Origin: Methylobacterium sp. Leaf108
GTDB lineage: Bacteria > Pseudomonadota > Alphaproteobacteria > Rhizobiales > Beijerinckiaceae
Length of the DNA stretch: 64,000 nucleotides
Assembly: GCF_001423265.1 (NCBI RefSeq)
Contig: NZ_LMND01000023.1
Span: 1 to 64,000, forward strand
Reading direction: 5' to 3'
Positions 1-10,749 of the stretch are shown in pieces; the stretch's first letter is position 1; each line of letters begins with the position of its first letter. A model generated the notes under the pieces. That model was not told the origin of the DNA. It was given only the letters and a program-made list of their open reading frames with translations, and did no database searches. Both the position numbers and the translations under genes were made by a program.

Positions 1-401
1 AACACCACGAGTGCGGGCACGCCGACCTGGCGGGCGAGCAGGATGTGCTCGCGGGTCTGGGGCATCGGGCCGTCGGCCGCCGATACCACCAGGATGGCGC
101 CGTCCATCTGCGCCGCACCCGTGATCATGTTCTTCACGTAATCCGCGTGGCCGGGGCAATCGACGTGGGCGTAGTGCCGGTTGGCGGTCTCGTACTCGAC
201 GTGGGCCGTCGAGATCGTGATGCCGCGCGCCTTCTCCTCGGGCGCCTTGTCGATCTGGTCGTAGGCCGTGAACGTCGCCCCGCCCGACTCGGCCAGGACC
301 TTCGTGATCGCCGCCGTCAGCGACGTCTTGCCGTGGTCCACGTGACCGATCGTGCCGATGTTGCAATGCGGCTTCGTGCGAGCAAACTTCTCTTTGGCCA
401 T
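1..401 (-). CDS. tuf: Elongation factor Tu, N-terminal part (cut by window edge)
   Basis: EF-Tu carries aminoacyl-tRNA to the ribosomal A site as a GTP complex. Only about the first 133 residues are in the window; the gene continues beyond base 1. The start ATG at 401 gives [12 protein letters not shown], the standard EF-Tu N-terminus. The P-loop GHVDHGKTS lies near residue 20, followed by the switch region RGITIS and the G3 motif [11 protein letters not shown]. It follows fusA by 65 bp on the same strand, the classical last position of the str operon. Bacteria of this group often carry a second tuf copy elsewhere; that cannot be seen here. Identity is certain. Confidence 0.97.
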   Translation of the reverse strand, partial: MAKEKFARTKPHCNIGTIGHVDHGKTSLTAAITKVLAESGGATFTAYDQIDKAPEEKARGITISTAHVEYETANRHYAHVDCPGHADYVKNMITGAAQMDGAILVVSAADGPMPQTREHILLARQVGVPALVV

Positions 402-466
402 CGTAGCCTCCGTCTATCTCAGGTGTTTCGGGTGATGCTGCAGCGGTCCGGAAAAGGCGGGAAGCC

Positions 467-2542
467 TTAAGCGTACTTCGCGACGACCTTCTCGGCCTCG
501 CCGCGCGGCACCTCTTCGTAATGGTCGAACTGCATCGTGAAGTTGGCTCTGCCCTGCGAGAACGAGCGGAGCTGGTTCACGTAGCCGAACATGTTGGCGA
601 GCGGCACCATCGCGTTGATGACGTTCGCGTTGCCGCGCATGTCCTGGCCCTGGATCTGGCCACGGCGAGAGTTGAGATCGCCGATCACCGAACCGGTGTA
701 CTCCTCCGGGGAGACGACCTCGACCTTCATCACCGGCTCGAGCAGCACCGAGCCACCCTTCTGGAGCGCCTCGCGCAGGGCCGCACGGGAAGCGATCTCG
801 AAGGCGAGCGCCGAGGAGTCGACATCGTGGTAGGCCCCATCGACGAGCTCGACCTTGATGTCGACCACCGGGAAGCCGGCGAGGATGCCGGCACCCAGGA
901 CCGAATTCAGGCCCTTTTCGACGCCCGGGATGTACTCCTTGGGCACCGTGCCGCCGATGATCTTCGAGGAGAACTCGAAGCCCTTGCCCGGCTCGTTCGG
1001 CTCGACGACGAACTTCACCCGCGCGAACTGGCCTGTACCGCCGGTCTGCTTCTTGTGGGTGTAGTCGATCTCGGTCCGCTTGGTCAGCTTCTCGCGGTAG
1101 GCGACCTGGGGCGCACCGATGTTGGCGTCGACCATGTAGGTGCGGCGCAGGATGTCGACCTTGATGTCGAGGTGGAGCTCGCCCATCCCGCGAAGGATGG
1201 TTTGGCCCGACTCCTGGTCCGTCGAGACCCGGAAGGACGGGTCTTCGGCGGCGAGCTTGGCCAGGGCGATGCCGAGCTTCTCCTGATCGGCCTTCGACTT
1301 CGGCTCGACGGCGATCTCGATCACCGGCTCGGGGAATTCCATCTTCTCGAGGATCACGGCCTTCTGGGGATCGCACAGGGTGTCGCCAGTGCGGGTGTCC
1401 TTGAGGCCGGCCAGCGCCACGATGTCGCCCGTGAAGGCTTCCTTGACGTCCTCGCGGTTGTTGGCGTGCATGAGAAGCATGCGGCCGACACGCTCCTTCT
1501 TGTCGCGCGACGAGTTGATGACGTTCGCGCCCGACTCGATCTTGCCCGAGTAGACGCGGCAGAACGTGATCGTGCCGACGTGGGGATCGTCCATGATCTT
1601 GAAGGCGAGCATGGAGAAGGGATCGCTGTCGGACGGATGCCGGACGATCTCTTCCTCGGTCTTGAAGTCGAGGCCCTTGATCTCGCCGCGGTCGGCGGGA
1701 GACGGAAGGTACTCGACGACCGCGTCGAGCAGCGGCTGGACGCCCTTGTTCTTGAAGGCCGAGCCACATAGCACGGGATGGAACGCGCGGCGCTGCACGG
1801 CGGTGCGGACCAGGCGATGCATCGTCTCGGCGTCCGGCTCGACACCGTCGAGGTAGGCCGACATGGCGTCGTCATCCATCTCGACGCAGGCCTCGACGAG
1901 CTTGATGCGGTATTCCGCAGCCTGATCGACGAGGTCGGCCGGGATTTCGGCTTCCGCGAAATCCGCACCGAGCTTCTCGGAGGTCCAGACGATCGCCTTC
2001 ATCTTGATGAGGTCGATGACGCCCTTGAAGCTCGTCTCCGAACCGATCGGCAGCTGCAGGCACACCGGCTTGCCGGCGACGCGGTCGATGATGTCGGCGA
2101 CGCACTTGAAGAAGTCGGCACCGACCTTGTCCATCTTGTTGACGAACACGACACGCGGCACATCGTACTTGTCGGCCTGGCGCCAGACGGTCTCGGTCTG
2201 GGGCTCGACGCCCTGGTTGCCGTCGAGCACGCAGACCGCGCCATCGAGCACGCGCAAGCTGCGCTCGACTTCGATGGTGAAGTCGACGTGGCCGGGGGTG
2301 TCGATGATGTTCAGGCGCTTGTCGCGCCAGAAGCAGGTGGTCGCGGCGGAGGTGATCGTGATGCCACGCTCCTGCTCCTGCGTCATCCAGTCCATGGTCG
2401 CGGCGCCGTCGTGGACTTCGCCGATCTTATGGGACTTGCCGGTGTAGTAGAGGATCCGCTCGGTGGTCGTGGTCTTGCCGGCGTCGATGTGCGCCATGAT
2501 ACCGAAGTTGCGGTAGTCCTCGATCGCGTGCGTGCGGGGCAT
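467..2542 (-). CDS. fusA: Elongation factor G
   Basis: EF-G is the GTPase that drives translocation and, with RRF, ribosome recycling. The 691-residue product has the family's usual length. The start [20 protein letters not shown] leads into the P-loop [19 protein letters not shown]; then come [11 protein letters not shown], the G3 motif [15 protein letters not shown] and NKMDK. The C-terminal part has the family IV/V segments ([16 protein letters not shown]). A Shine-Dalgarno-like AGGAGC precedes the ATG at 2542. It lies 30 bp after rpsG and 65 bp before tuf, so it is co-transcribed in the str operon. Confidence 0.98.
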   Translation of the reverse strand: MPRTHAIEDYRNFGIMAHIDAGKTTTTERILYYTGKSHKIGEVHDGAATMDWMTQEQERGITITSAATTCFWRDKRLNIIDTPGHVDFTIEVERSLRVLDGAVCVLDGNQGVEPQTETVWRQADKYDVPRVVFVNKMDKVGADFFKCVADIIDRVAGKPVCLQLPIGSETSFKGVIDLIKMKAIVWTSEKLGADFAEAEIPADLVDQAAEYRIKLVEACVEMDDDAMSAYLDGVEPDAETMHRLVRTAVQRRAFHPVLCGSAFKNKGVQPLLDAVVEYLPSPADRGEIKGLDFKTEEEIVRHPSDSDPFSMLAFKIMDDPHVGTITFCRVYSGKIESGANVINSSRDKKERVGRMLLMHANNREDVKEAFTGDIVALAGLKDTRTGDTLCDPQKAVILEKMEFPEPVIEIAVEPKSKADQEKLGIALAKLAAEDPSFRVSTDQESGQTILRGMGELHLDIKVDILRRTYMVDANIGAPQVAYREKLTKRTEIDYTHKKQTGGTGQFARVKFVVEPNEPGKGFEFSSKIIGGTVPKEYIPGVEKGLNSVLGAGILAGFPVVDIKVELVDGAYHDVDSSALAFEIASRAALREALQKGGSVLLEPVMKVEVVSPEEYTGSVIGDLNSRRGQIQGQDMRGNANVINAMVPLANMFGYVNQLRSFSQGRANFTMQFDHYEEVPRGEAEKVVAKYA

Positions 2543-2572
2543 CGGATTGCTCCTGAAAGGGTCCGGGGCCGC

Positions 2573-3061
<489 letters not shown>

Positions 3062-3139
3062 CTAAGGTCTTGGAACCACCCCGCGCAGGCCGCCTCAGCC
3101 TTCAGGGCCGGCGACATCCTTAGGGGGTGCGCGAAAGTC

Positions 3140-3511
3140 TTACTTGGGACGCTTGGCGCCGTACTTCGAACGACGCTGCTTGCGGCCCTTGACGCCCTGC
3201 GTGTCGAGCACGCCGCGCAGGATGTGATAGCGCACACCCGGAAGATCCTTCACGCGGCCGCCGCGGATCATCACCACGGAGTGCTCCTGAAGGTTATGGC
3301 CTTCGCCCGGGATGTAGCCGATGACCTCGAAGCCGTTGGTCAGACGAACCTTGGCGACCTTACGGAGCGCCGAGTTCGGCTTCTTCGGGGTCGTCGTGTA
3401 GACGCGGGTGCAGACGCCACGCTTCTGCGGGCAGGCGTCGAGGGCCGGAACCTTGTTACGGGCCTTCTGCGCCTTGCGCGGCTGGGCGATCAGCTGGTTG
3501 ATCGTCGGCAT
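3140..3511 (-). CDS. rpsL: 30S ribosomal protein S12
   Basis: S12 lies at the decoding centre and controls translational accuracy; it is the classical streptomycin-resistance target. The ATG at 3511 gives [20 protein letters not shown] and 123 residues, exactly the family length, with GAGAGG as ribosome-binding site. An in-frame upstream ATG would add 29 non-homologous residues, so it is not used. Conserved segments [20 protein letters not shown] and [10 protein letters not shown] are present. The residues at the two common streptomycin-resistance lysines read as wild type (KKPNSALRK and [11 protein letters not shown]). First gene of the str operon. Confidence 0.98.
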   Translation of the reverse strand: MPTINQLIAQPRKAQKARNKVPALDACPQKRGVCTRVYTTTPKKPNSALRKVAKVRLTNGFEVIGYIPGEGHNLQEHSVVMIRGGRVKDLPGVRYHILRGVLDTQGVKGRKQRRSKYGAKRPK

Positions 3512-3937
3512 GCCAATCCTCTCGCAACGCATCGCCTCGTGGCGACCGTCGAATCTTCCATCTCGTGCCGTCTGCCGCAGGGATGCGGCGAAACGCAAAA
3601 CCGCGCCCCAGGCTGCGATCAGCCTTTGGCGCGCCGTTGCAAGCAGAGGATCACGGATACCGATCCGCGGTCATGCCAAGCTGACACGTGTTCGTCGTTT
3701 GAATGTCGGTCGCGTTTAGGCGGTCTGGATCAGGGCTTTTGAGAAAGCACTTCGATCGGCTACCGCCTACGGCCAGCCGTTCAGTGAGGGTCTGTTAGAG
3801 GGGGATTCGCCGCGCGTCAACCGCGAAGTGTGACCGCGGACACTGGCAGAGCGAGGTTATCGGACGATGACCGGCATCGCGGCCGCCTTACTTTCGGCCG
3901 ATCCGGAAAGGCGATCGGCTTCGACATCGGCGTTGCG
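3512..3937 (-). other. 426-bp intergenic region: str operon leader
   Basis: Non-coding stretch between rpsL and the flavin monooxygenase gene, both on the minus strand. It holds the candidate str promoter described separately and an untranslated leader of about 275 nt. I see no convincing gene, and no hairpin with a T-run that would terminate the upstream monooxygenase transcript. Short reading frames here lack ribosome-binding sites and homology. Confidence 0.6.
3792..3820 (-). promoter_or_regulatory. Candidate promoter of the str operon
   Basis: On the minus strand, TTGACG (3820-3815) is followed after exactly 17 bp by TAACAG (3797-3792). It is the best sigma-70-like pair I find in the 426-bp gap upstream of rpsL. 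It would give a leader of about 275 nt before the rpsL ATG. The match to alphaproteobacterial consensus is reasonable at -35 and weak at -10. This is a sequence reading, not a mapped start. Confidence 0.45.
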
Positions 3938-5128
3938 TCACGGCCGGCCGTCGGGCGTCCATCCGTAGAGCCATGCATAGCGTTCCGTGAGGCGCGCCGG
4001 GGTCATGCGGCTCATCACGGCGTTTCGGGCGAGCCGCGTGAGGCCGCCGGCATGATAAGTTCGGCCGTTGCCACGGGCGGCATCGCGCACTCTGCGGACC
4101 CTGGCGCCGCGCTCGCGGGCGTATGCATCGAGGGCGGCCGGAACCTCGGCCTGGCGGAGCGTGCGGGCGATGACCGCGGCGTCCTCGATGGCGAGGGCGG
4201 CGCCCTGGGCCAGGAACGGCAGGATGGGATGGGCCGCGTCGCCCAGGAGCGCGATGCGGCCCCTCGCCAGGGGCCTTGCCGCCGGTCGGTCGACGAGGGA
4301 CCAGACGAGCCAGGAATCGGGGATGGCGAGCAATGCGGCCAGGGGTGGGGCGGCCCCGTGCAGCCGGGCACGCAGGACTGCGGGTTCGCCGAGTCGCCCC
4401 CAGCCTTCGCTGCCTAGCTTCTCGGGGATCACCGCAACGATGTTGATCTGCTGGCCGCGCCCGATCGGATAATGCACCACGTGGTGGCCGCGGCCGAGCC
4501 ACAGGCCCGTTTCGTCGGACTGGAACTCCTCCGGGGCGGCCTCGCGCGGAACGAGCGCGCGCCAGGCCGCCTGGCCGCAGGCCTGCAGGGGCCTGGCGTC
4601 GAGGTGCTGGCGCAGGCGCGAGCGTACCCCGTCGGCGCCGATGGCGAGATCGGCCTCGAACGTATCGGTACGGCTTCCGTGCCCGCTCTCCAGGGTGAGG
4701 GTGACGCTGGTGTCGGTCTCGGCGATGGCGGTGACCTCGCGCCCCACCATCAACCGGATGCCGGCGCGGCTGCGCACCGCATCGAGGAGCAGCGTCTGCA
4801 GGTCGGCCCGGTGGATGACGTAGTAGGGTGCGCCGAACCGCTCCTTCAGCGAGGCCCCGAGCAGGACGCCGCCGAGCGTGCGGGCGCTCGCCAGGTCGCG
4901 CACCGTCACCTGCGGCGGCAGATCGGCGGCCCGGCGCAGGGCGGCGGACAGGCCGAGGTCGGCGAGCACGCGGCTGGCGTTGGGCGACAGCTGCAGGCCG
5001 GCCCCGACCTCGCTGAACCCGGTTCGCCGCTCGATCAGCGTCACCGAATGGCCTTCGGCGTCGAGGGCGAGGGCCGCGGTGAGGCCGCCGATGCCGGCTC
5101 CGACGATGGCGATGGTACGGGTGGTCAC
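3938..5128 (-). CDS. FAD-dependent monooxygenase (salicylate hydroxylase-like)
   Basis: Class A flavoprotein monooxygenase, using NAD(P)H and O2 to hydroxylate a substrate, usually aromatic. From the GTG at 5128 it has 396 residues. The FAD dinucleotide-binding motif GAGIGG is at the very N-terminus (TTRTIAIVGAGIGGLTAAL), the DG motif appears as IGADGVRSRLR, and the second FAD motif as LLGDAAHPILPFLAQGAALA. An open frame extends further upstream, but it overlaps the zinc-finger gene and would displace the Rossmann fold from the N-terminus, so GTG 5128 is preferred. It begins 17 bp after the stop of the zinc-finger gene and is probably co-transcribed. The substrate is unknown; ubiquinone-type hydroxylases share the motifs. 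Confidence 0.85.
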   Translation of the reverse strand: MTTRTIAIVGAGIGGLTAALALDAEGHSVTLIERRTGFSEVGAGLQLSPNASRVLADLGLSAALRRAADLPPQVTVRDLASARTLGGVLLGASLKERFGAPYYVIHRADLQTLLLDAVRSRAGIRLMVGREVTAIAETDTSVTLTLESGHGSRTDTFEADLAIGADGVRSRLRQHLDARPLQACGQAAWRALVPREAAPEEFQSDETGLWLGRGHHVVHYPIGRGQQINIVAVIPEKLGSEGWGRLGEPAVLRARLHGAAPPLAALLAIPDSWLVWSLVDRPAARPLARGRIALLGDAAHPILPFLAQGAALAIEDAAVIARTLRQAEVPAALDAYARERGARVRRVRDAARGNGRTYHAGGLTRLARNAVMSRMTPARLTERYAWLYGWTPDGRP

Positions 5129-5145
5129 GGGGGAGATCGCGGTCC

Positions 5146-5403
5146 CTAGCCGATGGCCGCGGTCGCCCTGTCGTCCCAGACGCAGGCGGCGGGATCGGCC
5201 TGGTCGGCCTTGAGGCCGGCACGGAACCGGTACAGCGTCGAGCAGTACTGGCAGATGATCTCGTGGTCCGCGCCCATGTCGAGGAAGACGTGCGGATGGT
5301 CGAAGGGCGGCTTGGCGCCGATGCACATGAATTCGTGCACGCCGACATGGACGACCGCCACGCCGGGGTCGTTGTGGAAATGCGGTCTGCCTGCGTCAGC
5401 CAT
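5146..5403 (-). CDS. Small zinc-finger (CHCC type) protein
   Basis: 85-residue protein starting MADAGRPHFHNDPG. It has the CHCC zinc-finger layout of the mitochondrial complex I 13-kDa subunit family: Cys in FMCIGAKPP, His in FDHPHVFLDMG, then CQYC near the C-terminus. Bacterial members are short, soluble and mostly uncharacterised; a zinc-binding structural role is inferred from the family. The ATG at 5403 is preferred over an in-frame upstream start because conserved sequence begins there. It lies 17 bp before the monooxygenase gene and divergent from map, with 178 bp between the starts. Confidence 0.85.
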   Translation of the reverse strand: MADAGRPHFHNDPGVAVVHVGVHEFMCIGAKPPFDHPHVFLDMGADHEIICQYCSTLYRFRAGLKADQADPAACVWDDRATAAIG

Positions 5404-5581
5404 CGCGCCGTCCTGCCCGTGTGTCCTGCCCGTGCGAGGGTCCGCTCGCGGAGCCCCGGTCGCCACCGCTCTACCCGCTCGGATCGGTCAATCCTAGCCC
5501 GCAGGCGGGTTGGCGCCGGGATCGGCGCATCCTACAGTGCCGTCCTGACGCGCCGCCGCCCTTGAAGACGTTCGAACATCC

Positions 5582-6412
5582 ATGATGCAGCAGGATCAAG
5601 CGAAGGCCGAGACCGGCCGGCGCGTACCCGAACCGCCGATCTACGGTCCCGACGGCTTTGCCGGCATGCGCCGCGCGGGCCGGCTCACGGCCGAGGCCCT
5701 CGACCTCCTGATGGAGGCGACGGTGCCAGGGGTGACCACGGAGGCCCTCGACAGGCTGGCCTACACCTTCGCGATGGACCACGGCGCCTACCCGGCCTCG
5801 CTGCTCTACCGCGGCTATCCGAAGTCGATCTGCACCTCGATCAACCACGTGGTGTGTCACGGCATCCCCAACGACAAGCCCCTGCGCGAGGGCGACATCG
5901 TCAACCTCGACATCTGCCTGATCCTCGACGGCTGGCACGGCGATTCGAGCCGGATGGCCTACGTCGGCGAGGTGCCGCGCAAGGCCGCGCGCCTCGTCGA
6001 GATCACCTACGAATCGCTCATGCGCGGCATCGCGGCGATCAAGCCGGGCGGCACCACCAGCGACATCGGCCGGGCGATCCAGACCTTCGCGGAGGCCGAA
6101 CGCTGCTCGGTGGTGCGCGATTTCTGCGGCCACGGCCTCGGTCGCAGCTACCACGACGCGCCGACCATCCTCCATTACGTCGAGCCGAGCTACGACGTGA
6201 CCCTGCGGCCGGGACAGTTCTTCACCATCGAGCCGATGATCAACCTCGGACGGCCCGCGGTGAAGATCCTCTCCGACGGCTGGACGGCCGTGACGCGGGA
6301 CAGGTCGCTGTCGGCCCAGTTCGAGCACACGATCGCGGTGACCGAAACCGGGGCCGAGATCTTCACCCTGTCGCCCACGGGGATGCACAAGCCGGTCGAC
6401 ATCGGCGCCTGA
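5582..6412 (+). CDS. map: Methionine aminopeptidase, type I
   Basis: Removes the initiator methionine from nascent proteins; a di-metal enzyme. 276 residues. The family segments are clear: the substrate/metal histidine region [20 protein letters not shown], metal ligands in [12 protein letters not shown] and [25 protein letters not shown], and [10 protein letters not shown] near the end. There is an N-terminal extension of about 25 residues before the catalytic fold, common in alphaproteobacteria. Two adjacent ATG codons occur at 5582 and 5585. The gene is followed 11 bp later by radC. Confidence 0.97.
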   Translation: MMQQDQAKAETGRRVPEPPIYGPDGFAGMRRAGRLTAEALDLLMEATVPGVTTEALDRLAYTFAMDHGAYPASLLYRGYPKSICTSINHVVCHGIPNDKPLREGDIVNLDICLILDGWHGDSSRMAYVGEVPRKAARLVEITYESLMRGIAAIKPGGTTSDIGRAIQTFAEAERCSVVRDFCGHGLGRSYHDAPTILHYVEPSYDVTLRPGQFFTIEPMINLGRPAVKILSDGWTAVTRDRSLSAQFEHTIAVTETGAEIFTLSPTGMHKPVDIGA

Positions 6413-6423
6413 GGCGGGTGGCG

Positions 6424-7143
6424 ATGAAGCCCGGCCTGCCCTCCGGCCGCGATGCCCCCGCCGCCGAGGACCCGCAGCATTACCTCGGCCACCGCGAACG
6501 CCTGCGCGCCCGCTTCGCGCAGGCCGGGGCGGATGCGCTGCCCGATTACGAACTCCTGGAGCTCGCCCTTTTTCGCGCCATTCCGCGGCGGGACGTGAAG
6601 CCGCTGGCCAAGGCGCTGATCCGGCGTTTCGGCAGCTTCGCCGAGGTGGTGAGCGCCGAACCGGCGCGGCTGTCCGAGATCGAGGGCGTCAGCGCCGGCG
6701 TCGTGGCCGACCTCAAGCTCATCGAGGCGGCGGGCCACCGTCTCGCGCGCGGGGCCATCGCGGCCCGGCCGCTGCTGTCGTCGTGGGCCGCCTTGATCGA
6801 ATACTGCCGGGCGACCATGGCCTTCGCGCCCCGCGAGCAGTTCCGCGTGCTCTTCCTCGACAGGCGCAACCATCTCATCGCCGACGAGGTCCAGGGTCGC
6901 GGCACCGTCGACCACACCCCGGTCTATCCCCGCGAAGTGGCGCGGCGGGCGCTGGAGCTCTCCGCCACCGCCATCATCCTCGCCCACAACCATCCCTCCG
7001 GCGATCCGACGCCGTCGGCGGCCGACATCCGCATGACCCGCGAGATCGTCGCCGTGCTCGATCCCCTCGGCATCGTCGTCCACGACCACGTCATCCTCGG
7101 GCGAGATGGCCATGCCAGCCTCAAGGGTCTCAAGCTGATCTGA
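6424..7143 (+). CDS. radC: RadC family JAB/MPN-domain protein
   Basis: 239 residues from ATG 6424. An N-terminal helix-hairpin-helix-like part ([20 protein letters not shown], then EIEGVSAG) is followed by the C-terminal JAB1/MPN metalloprotease-like domain with the metal signature [19 protein letters not shown]. Despite the name, a role in recombinational repair is not established for the family; many members are annotated simply as DNA repair proteins. Starts 11 bp after map, so probably co-transcribed. The frame is open further upstream into map, but homology begins at [10 protein letters not shown] shortly after this ATG. Confidence 0.93.
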   Translation: MKPGLPSGRDAPAAEDPQHYLGHRERLRARFAQAGADALPDYELLELALFRAIPRRDVKPLAKALIRRFGSFAEVVSAEPARLSEIEGVSAGVVADLKLIEAAGHRLARGAIAARPLLSSWAALIEYCRATMAFAPREQFRVLFLDRRNHLIADEVQGRGTVDHTPVYPREVARRALELSATAIILAHNHPSGDPTPSAADIRMTREIVAVLDPLGIVVHDHVILGRDGHASLKGLKLI

Positions 7144-7353
7144 CAATCCCGTGGCCCCGGCCGGGTCGCCGGAACGCGGCGGCCCGGGCCGGGTTCATCC
7201 TCGGCGGGACAGGTTGTGGTGGCGCCCGGCGGGCGCTCGGCTAGGATGAAACCAACCGTACCGCCGGCCCTTCTCCGGCGGCGTCGCGCACCGGCCGCCG
7301 CCCTCGGATGGCGCGCCTCTTGCGACGAAGCGGGCGATCAAGGGGAGGCGCGA

Positions 7354-8793
7354 ATGGCGCTCAACGCGTACGACGAGATGAACGGCTTTGCCGTGGACGG
7401 CATGAGCCCAGCGGCGGTGCGCGAAGCCTATGGCAGCCTCAAGTCCTGGCTCGAGACGACGCCGCCGGAGCATTTCAACACCCGCCGCAGCCAGGCCGAA
7501 CTGCTGTTCCGGCGCATCGGCATCACCTTCGCGGTCTACGGCGCCAACGAATCCACCGAGCGGCTGATCCCGTTCGACATCATCCCGCGGGTGATCACCA
7601 AGCCGGAGTGGGGCTTCCTGGAGCGCGGTCTCAAGCAGCGCGTCACCGCCATGAACGCCTTCCTGAAGGACATCTACAGCGCCCAGGAATGCATCAAGGC
7701 CGGCATCATCCCGGCCGACCTCGTCTACCGCAACCCGCACTACAGGATGGAGATGCGCGCCTTCTCGGTCCCGCACGACCTCTACGTCCAGATCGCCGGC
7801 ATCGACATCGTGCGGACCGGCGAGAACGACTTCTTCGTGCTCGAGGACAACGCCCGCACCCCGTCCGGCGTCTCCTACATGCTCGAGAACCGCGAGGTGA
7901 TGCTGCGCCTCTTTCCGGAGCTGTTCTCGCGCCATCGCGTGGCGCCGGTAGAGAACTATCCCGACGCCCTGCTCGCGACCCTGAACAGCCTCGCGCCATC
8001 GACCGCGACCCGCGACCCCACCGTGGTGCTGCTCACCCCGGGGCGCTACAATTCGGCCTTCTACGAACACTCGTTCCTGGCCGACAAGCTCGGCGTCGAC
8101 CTCGTGGAGGCCTCCGACCTCTTCACCAAGGACGACGTCGTCTACATGCGCACCACCGAGGGGCCGCGCCGGGTCGACGTGATCTACCGCCGCCTCGACG
8201 ACGACTTCCTCGACCCGCTGGTGTTCCGCCCCGATTCGGTGTTGGGCGTGCCCGGCCTGATGAACGCCTACGAGCGCGGGACAGTGACGCTGGCCAACGC
8301 GGTCGGCACCGGCATCGCCGACGACAAGGCGGTCTACAGCTACATGCCGGACATCATCAAATTCTTCACCGGCGAGGAACCGATCCTGCACAACGTGCCG
8401 ACCTATCGCTGCCGCGAGAAGGAGGCCTTCGCCTACGTCATGGACAACCTCGCCGAACTGGTGGTGAAGGAGGTCAACGGCTCGGGCGGCTACGGCATGC
8501 TGGTCGGCCCCCATGCCACCAAGCGCGAGATCGAGGATTTCGGAAAGAAGCTGCGGCACGCGCCGGACGGCTTCATCGCCCAGCCGACCCTGGCGCTGTC
8601 GACCTGCCCGACCTTCGTGGCCTCCGGCGTCGCCCCCCGCCACGTCGACCTGCGCCCCTTCGTGCTATGCGGCGCCGACGAGATCCGCATCGTGCCGGGC
8701 GGCCTCACCCGCGTCGCGCTGAAGGAGGGCTCCCTCGTGGTCAACTCCAGCCAGGGCGGCGGCACCAAGGATACCTGGGTGCTCGACGCCTGA
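7354..8793 (+). CDS. Circularly permuted ATP-grasp type 2 protein (Anbu operon)
   Basis: 479 residues from ATG 7354, preceded by AGGGGAGG at good spacing. It belongs to the circularly permuted ATP-grasp family (formerly DUF404/DUF407). Typical segments are SRQAELLFRR-like NTRRSQAELLFRRIGITFAV, ERLIPFDIIPRVI, EDNARTPSGVSYMLENREVM and VVKEVNGSGGYGMLVGPHAT. Family members are predicted to form an amide or peptide-type bond using ATP; the substrate is unknown. It is the first of four genes whose order matches the known Anbu gene neighbourhood, so a role in a peptide-tagging or peptide-turnover system is inferred. The 210 bp upstream presumably hold the operon promoter. Confidence 0.92.
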   Translation: MALNAYDEMNGFAVDGMSPAAVREAYGSLKSWLETTPPEHFNTRRSQAELLFRRIGITFAVYGANESTERLIPFDIIPRVITKPEWGFLERGLKQRVTAMNAFLKDIYSAQECIKAGIIPADLVYRNPHYRMEMRAFSVPHDLYVQIAGIDIVRTGENDFFVLEDNARTPSGVSYMLENREVMLRLFPELFSRHRVAPVENYPDALLATLNSLAPSTATRDPTVVLLTPGRYNSAFYEHSFLADKLGVDLVEASDLFTKDDVVYMRTTEGPRRVDVIYRRLDDDFLDPLVFRPDSVLGVPGLMNAYERGTVTLANAVGTGIADDKAVYSYMPDIIKFFTGEEPILHNVPTYRCREKEAFAYVMDNLAELVVKEVNGSGGYGMLVGPHATKREIEDFGKKLRHAPDGFIAQPTLALSTCPTFVASGVAPRHVDLRPFVLCGADEIRIVPGGLTRVALKEGSLVVNSSQGGGTKDTWVLDA

Positions 8794-8898
8794 CCGACAC
8801 CGCCCCACGGGCGCACACGACGCCATCGGCTGCCTCCCGGCGAGGCAGTCCACTCCAGACTCCGGCCACCCTCCGCGCCGGCCCGCTTCAGGACACCC

Positions 8899-9843
8899 AT
8901 GCTCTCCCGGACCGCCGATAACCTGTATTGGCTCTCGCGCTACGTCGAGCGGGCGGAGTTCGTCGCCCGCATCCTGGACGCCGCGCATCGCCTCGCCGCC
9001 CTGCCCTCGAGCTACGGCGGCGGCGAGACCAACGAGTGGGCCTCGGCGCTGGCCTCGGCCGGCGACCCGGAGGTGTTCAAGCCACTCTACGGCGGGGTGA
9101 ACGAGGCCACGGTCTGCAACTTCCTGGCCTTCAGTCCGCACAACCCGTCCTCGATCCGCTCCTGCATCGAGACCGCCCGCGAGAACGCCCGCAGCGTCCG
9201 CACCGCGCTGACCTCCGAGATGTGGGACGCGATCAACGGCGCCTGGCTCGAGCTGCGCAACTACGAAGGCCGCGACCTCAACCGCGAGGAGTTCTCGCAC
9301 TTCCTCGACTGGGTGAAGGGTGTCTCGCTGGCCTTCGACGGCTCGGCCTATCGGACCATGCTGCGCAACGACGCCTATTGGTTCACGCGCCTGGGCACCG
9401 CCATCGAGCGCGCCGACAACACCGCCCGCATCCTCGACGTGAAGTACCGCATCCTCCTGCCGGACACCGAGCGGGTCGGCGGCAGCCTCGACTACTTCCA
9501 GTGGACCACGATCCTGCGCGAGGTCTCGGCCTTCAACGCCTACCATTGGGTCTACCGCGAGAGCGTCAAGCCGCTGCTGGTGGCCGACCTCCTGATCCTC
9601 AACCGGCAGATGCCGCGATCCCTCGCCAATTGCTACGGCATGCTCGTGGAGCACCTCGATCTCGTCGCCGACGCCTACGGCCGGCGCGGGGCCAGCCAGC
9701 GCCTGGCCAGCAACACCCTCGCCCGGCTCGAAGGCGAGAACATCGAGCGGGTGTTCAATTCCGGCCTGCACGAGTTCGTCACGGCCTTCATCGCCGAGAA
9801 CAATCGCCTCGGCGCGGCGGTCATCGAGCAATATCTGGTGTAG
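8899..9843 (+). CDS. Alpha-E domain protein (Anbu operon)
   Basis: 314 residues, all-helical alpha-E family (formerly DUF403). The characteristic N-terminus MLSRTADNLYWLSRYVERAE is present, as are ENARSVRTALTSEMWDAING and FTRLGTAIERADNTARILDV. Biochemical function is unknown. The family nearly always occurs beside the circularly permuted ATP-grasp gene and is sometimes fused to it, which suggests a complex or consecutive steps. Starts 105 bp after the ATP-grasp gene and 37 bp before the transglutaminase-like gene. No signal peptide or membrane segment. Confidence 0.92.
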   Translation: MLSRTADNLYWLSRYVERAEFVARILDAAHRLAALPSSYGGGETNEWASALASAGDPEVFKPLYGGVNEATVCNFLAFSPHNPSSIRSCIETARENARSVRTALTSEMWDAINGAWLELRNYEGRDLNREEFSHFLDWVKGVSLAFDGSAYRTMLRNDAYWFTRLGTAIERADNTARILDVKYRILLPDTERVGGSLDYFQWTTILREVSAFNAYHWVYRESVKPLLVADLLILNRQMPRSLANCYGMLVEHLDLVADAYGRRGASQRLASNTLARLEGENIERVFNSGLHEFVTAFIAENNRLGAAVIEQYLV

Positions 9844-9880
9844 GGTCGAGGCCTGAAGCCCGCGCGACCAAGGTTCCCGC

Positions 9881-10708
9881 ATGCGCATCCGCGTCTTCCA
9901 CGAGACCCAGTACACCTATGAGCAGCCGGCCCGCGGACTGATCCAGGTGCTCCGGCTGCGGCCGCGCGACCACGACGGGCAGTACGTGCGCCGCTGGCGC
10001 ATCGAGCCGTCGGTGGATGGCCGCATCAGCGAGCGCGAGGACGGCTTCGGCAACATCGTCCATTGGTTCACGGCCGACGATCCCGCCGATGCCCTCACCA
10101 TCCGGGTCACCGGCGAGGTCGACACCAACGAGATGCACGGCATCGTCCGCGGCACGATCGAGCGCCTGCCCAACGTGTTCTACCTGCGTGACTCCGATCT
10201 CGCGATGGCCAACCCCGAGATCCAGGCCTTCGCCAGGACCGTGGCCGCCGACGGCGATCCGACGCCCCTGTCGCAGCTCCATCGCCTGATGGCGGCCGTG
10301 AACGAGACCGTCGCCTATACGCCGGGACCGGCCAGTGCCAGCACCACCGCGGCCCGGTCGTTCGAAGCCGGCAAGGGCGTCTGCCAGGACCATGCCCACA
10401 TCTTCATCGCCGCGGCCCGGTTCCTGGAGATCCCGGCCCGCTACGTCTCGGGATACTTCCACCGGGGTGACGGCGTCGTCGACCAGGAGGCCGGCCACGG
10501 CTGGGTCGAGGCCCTGGTGCCGGATCTCGGCTGGGTCGGGTTCGACCCGGCCAACGGCATCGCCACAACCGAGGCGCACATCCGCGTCGCGATCGGTCTC
10601 GATTACCTGGGCGCGGCCCCGATCCGCGGCAGCCGCATGGGTGGCGGGACGGAAACGCTCGCCGTGACCTTGCGCGTCGAGCAGGCACAGGCTTCCGTCC
10701 AGTCCTGA
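9881..10708 (+). CDS. Transglutaminase-like cysteine protease/amidase (Anbu operon)
   Basis: 275 residues. The N-terminal bacterial transglutaminase-associated domain (MRIRVFHETQYTYEQPARGL onward) is followed by a transglutaminase-like papain-fold domain. The catalytic triad is visible: Cys168 in GKGVCQDHAHIFIAAAR, His206 in AGHGWVEALVPDLGW and Asp222 in GFDPANG. Bacterial relatives are predicted peptidases or amidases rather than true crosslinkers. No signal peptide, so cytoplasmic. Third gene of the Anbu cluster, 37 bp after the alpha-E gene and 41 bp before the Anbu gene. The family can hydrolyse the kind of bond that the ATP-grasp could make; that pairing is inference. Confidence 0.92.
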   Translation: MRIRVFHETQYTYEQPARGLIQVLRLRPRDHDGQYVRRWRIEPSVDGRISEREDGFGNIVHWFTADDPADALTIRVTGEVDTNEMHGIVRGTIERLPNVFYLRDSDLAMANPEIQAFARTVAADGDPTPLSQLHRLMAAVNETVAYTPGPASASTTAARSFEAGKGVCQDHAHIFIAAARFLEIPARYVSGYFHRGDGVVDQEAGHGWVEALVPDLGWVGFDPANGIATTEAHIRVAIGLDYLGAAPIRGSRMGGGTETLAVTLRVEQAQASVQS

Positions 10709-10749
10709 TTCCGGTATCGCGCCGGAGCGTTTGAGGGGAAAACCGGACC

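Noticed and set aside
7192-7252. Inverted repeat GGTTCATCCT / AGGATGAAACC before the Anbu operon
   Set aside because: Arms are imperfect (one-base bulge) and no T-run follows; not strong enough to call an operator or terminator.
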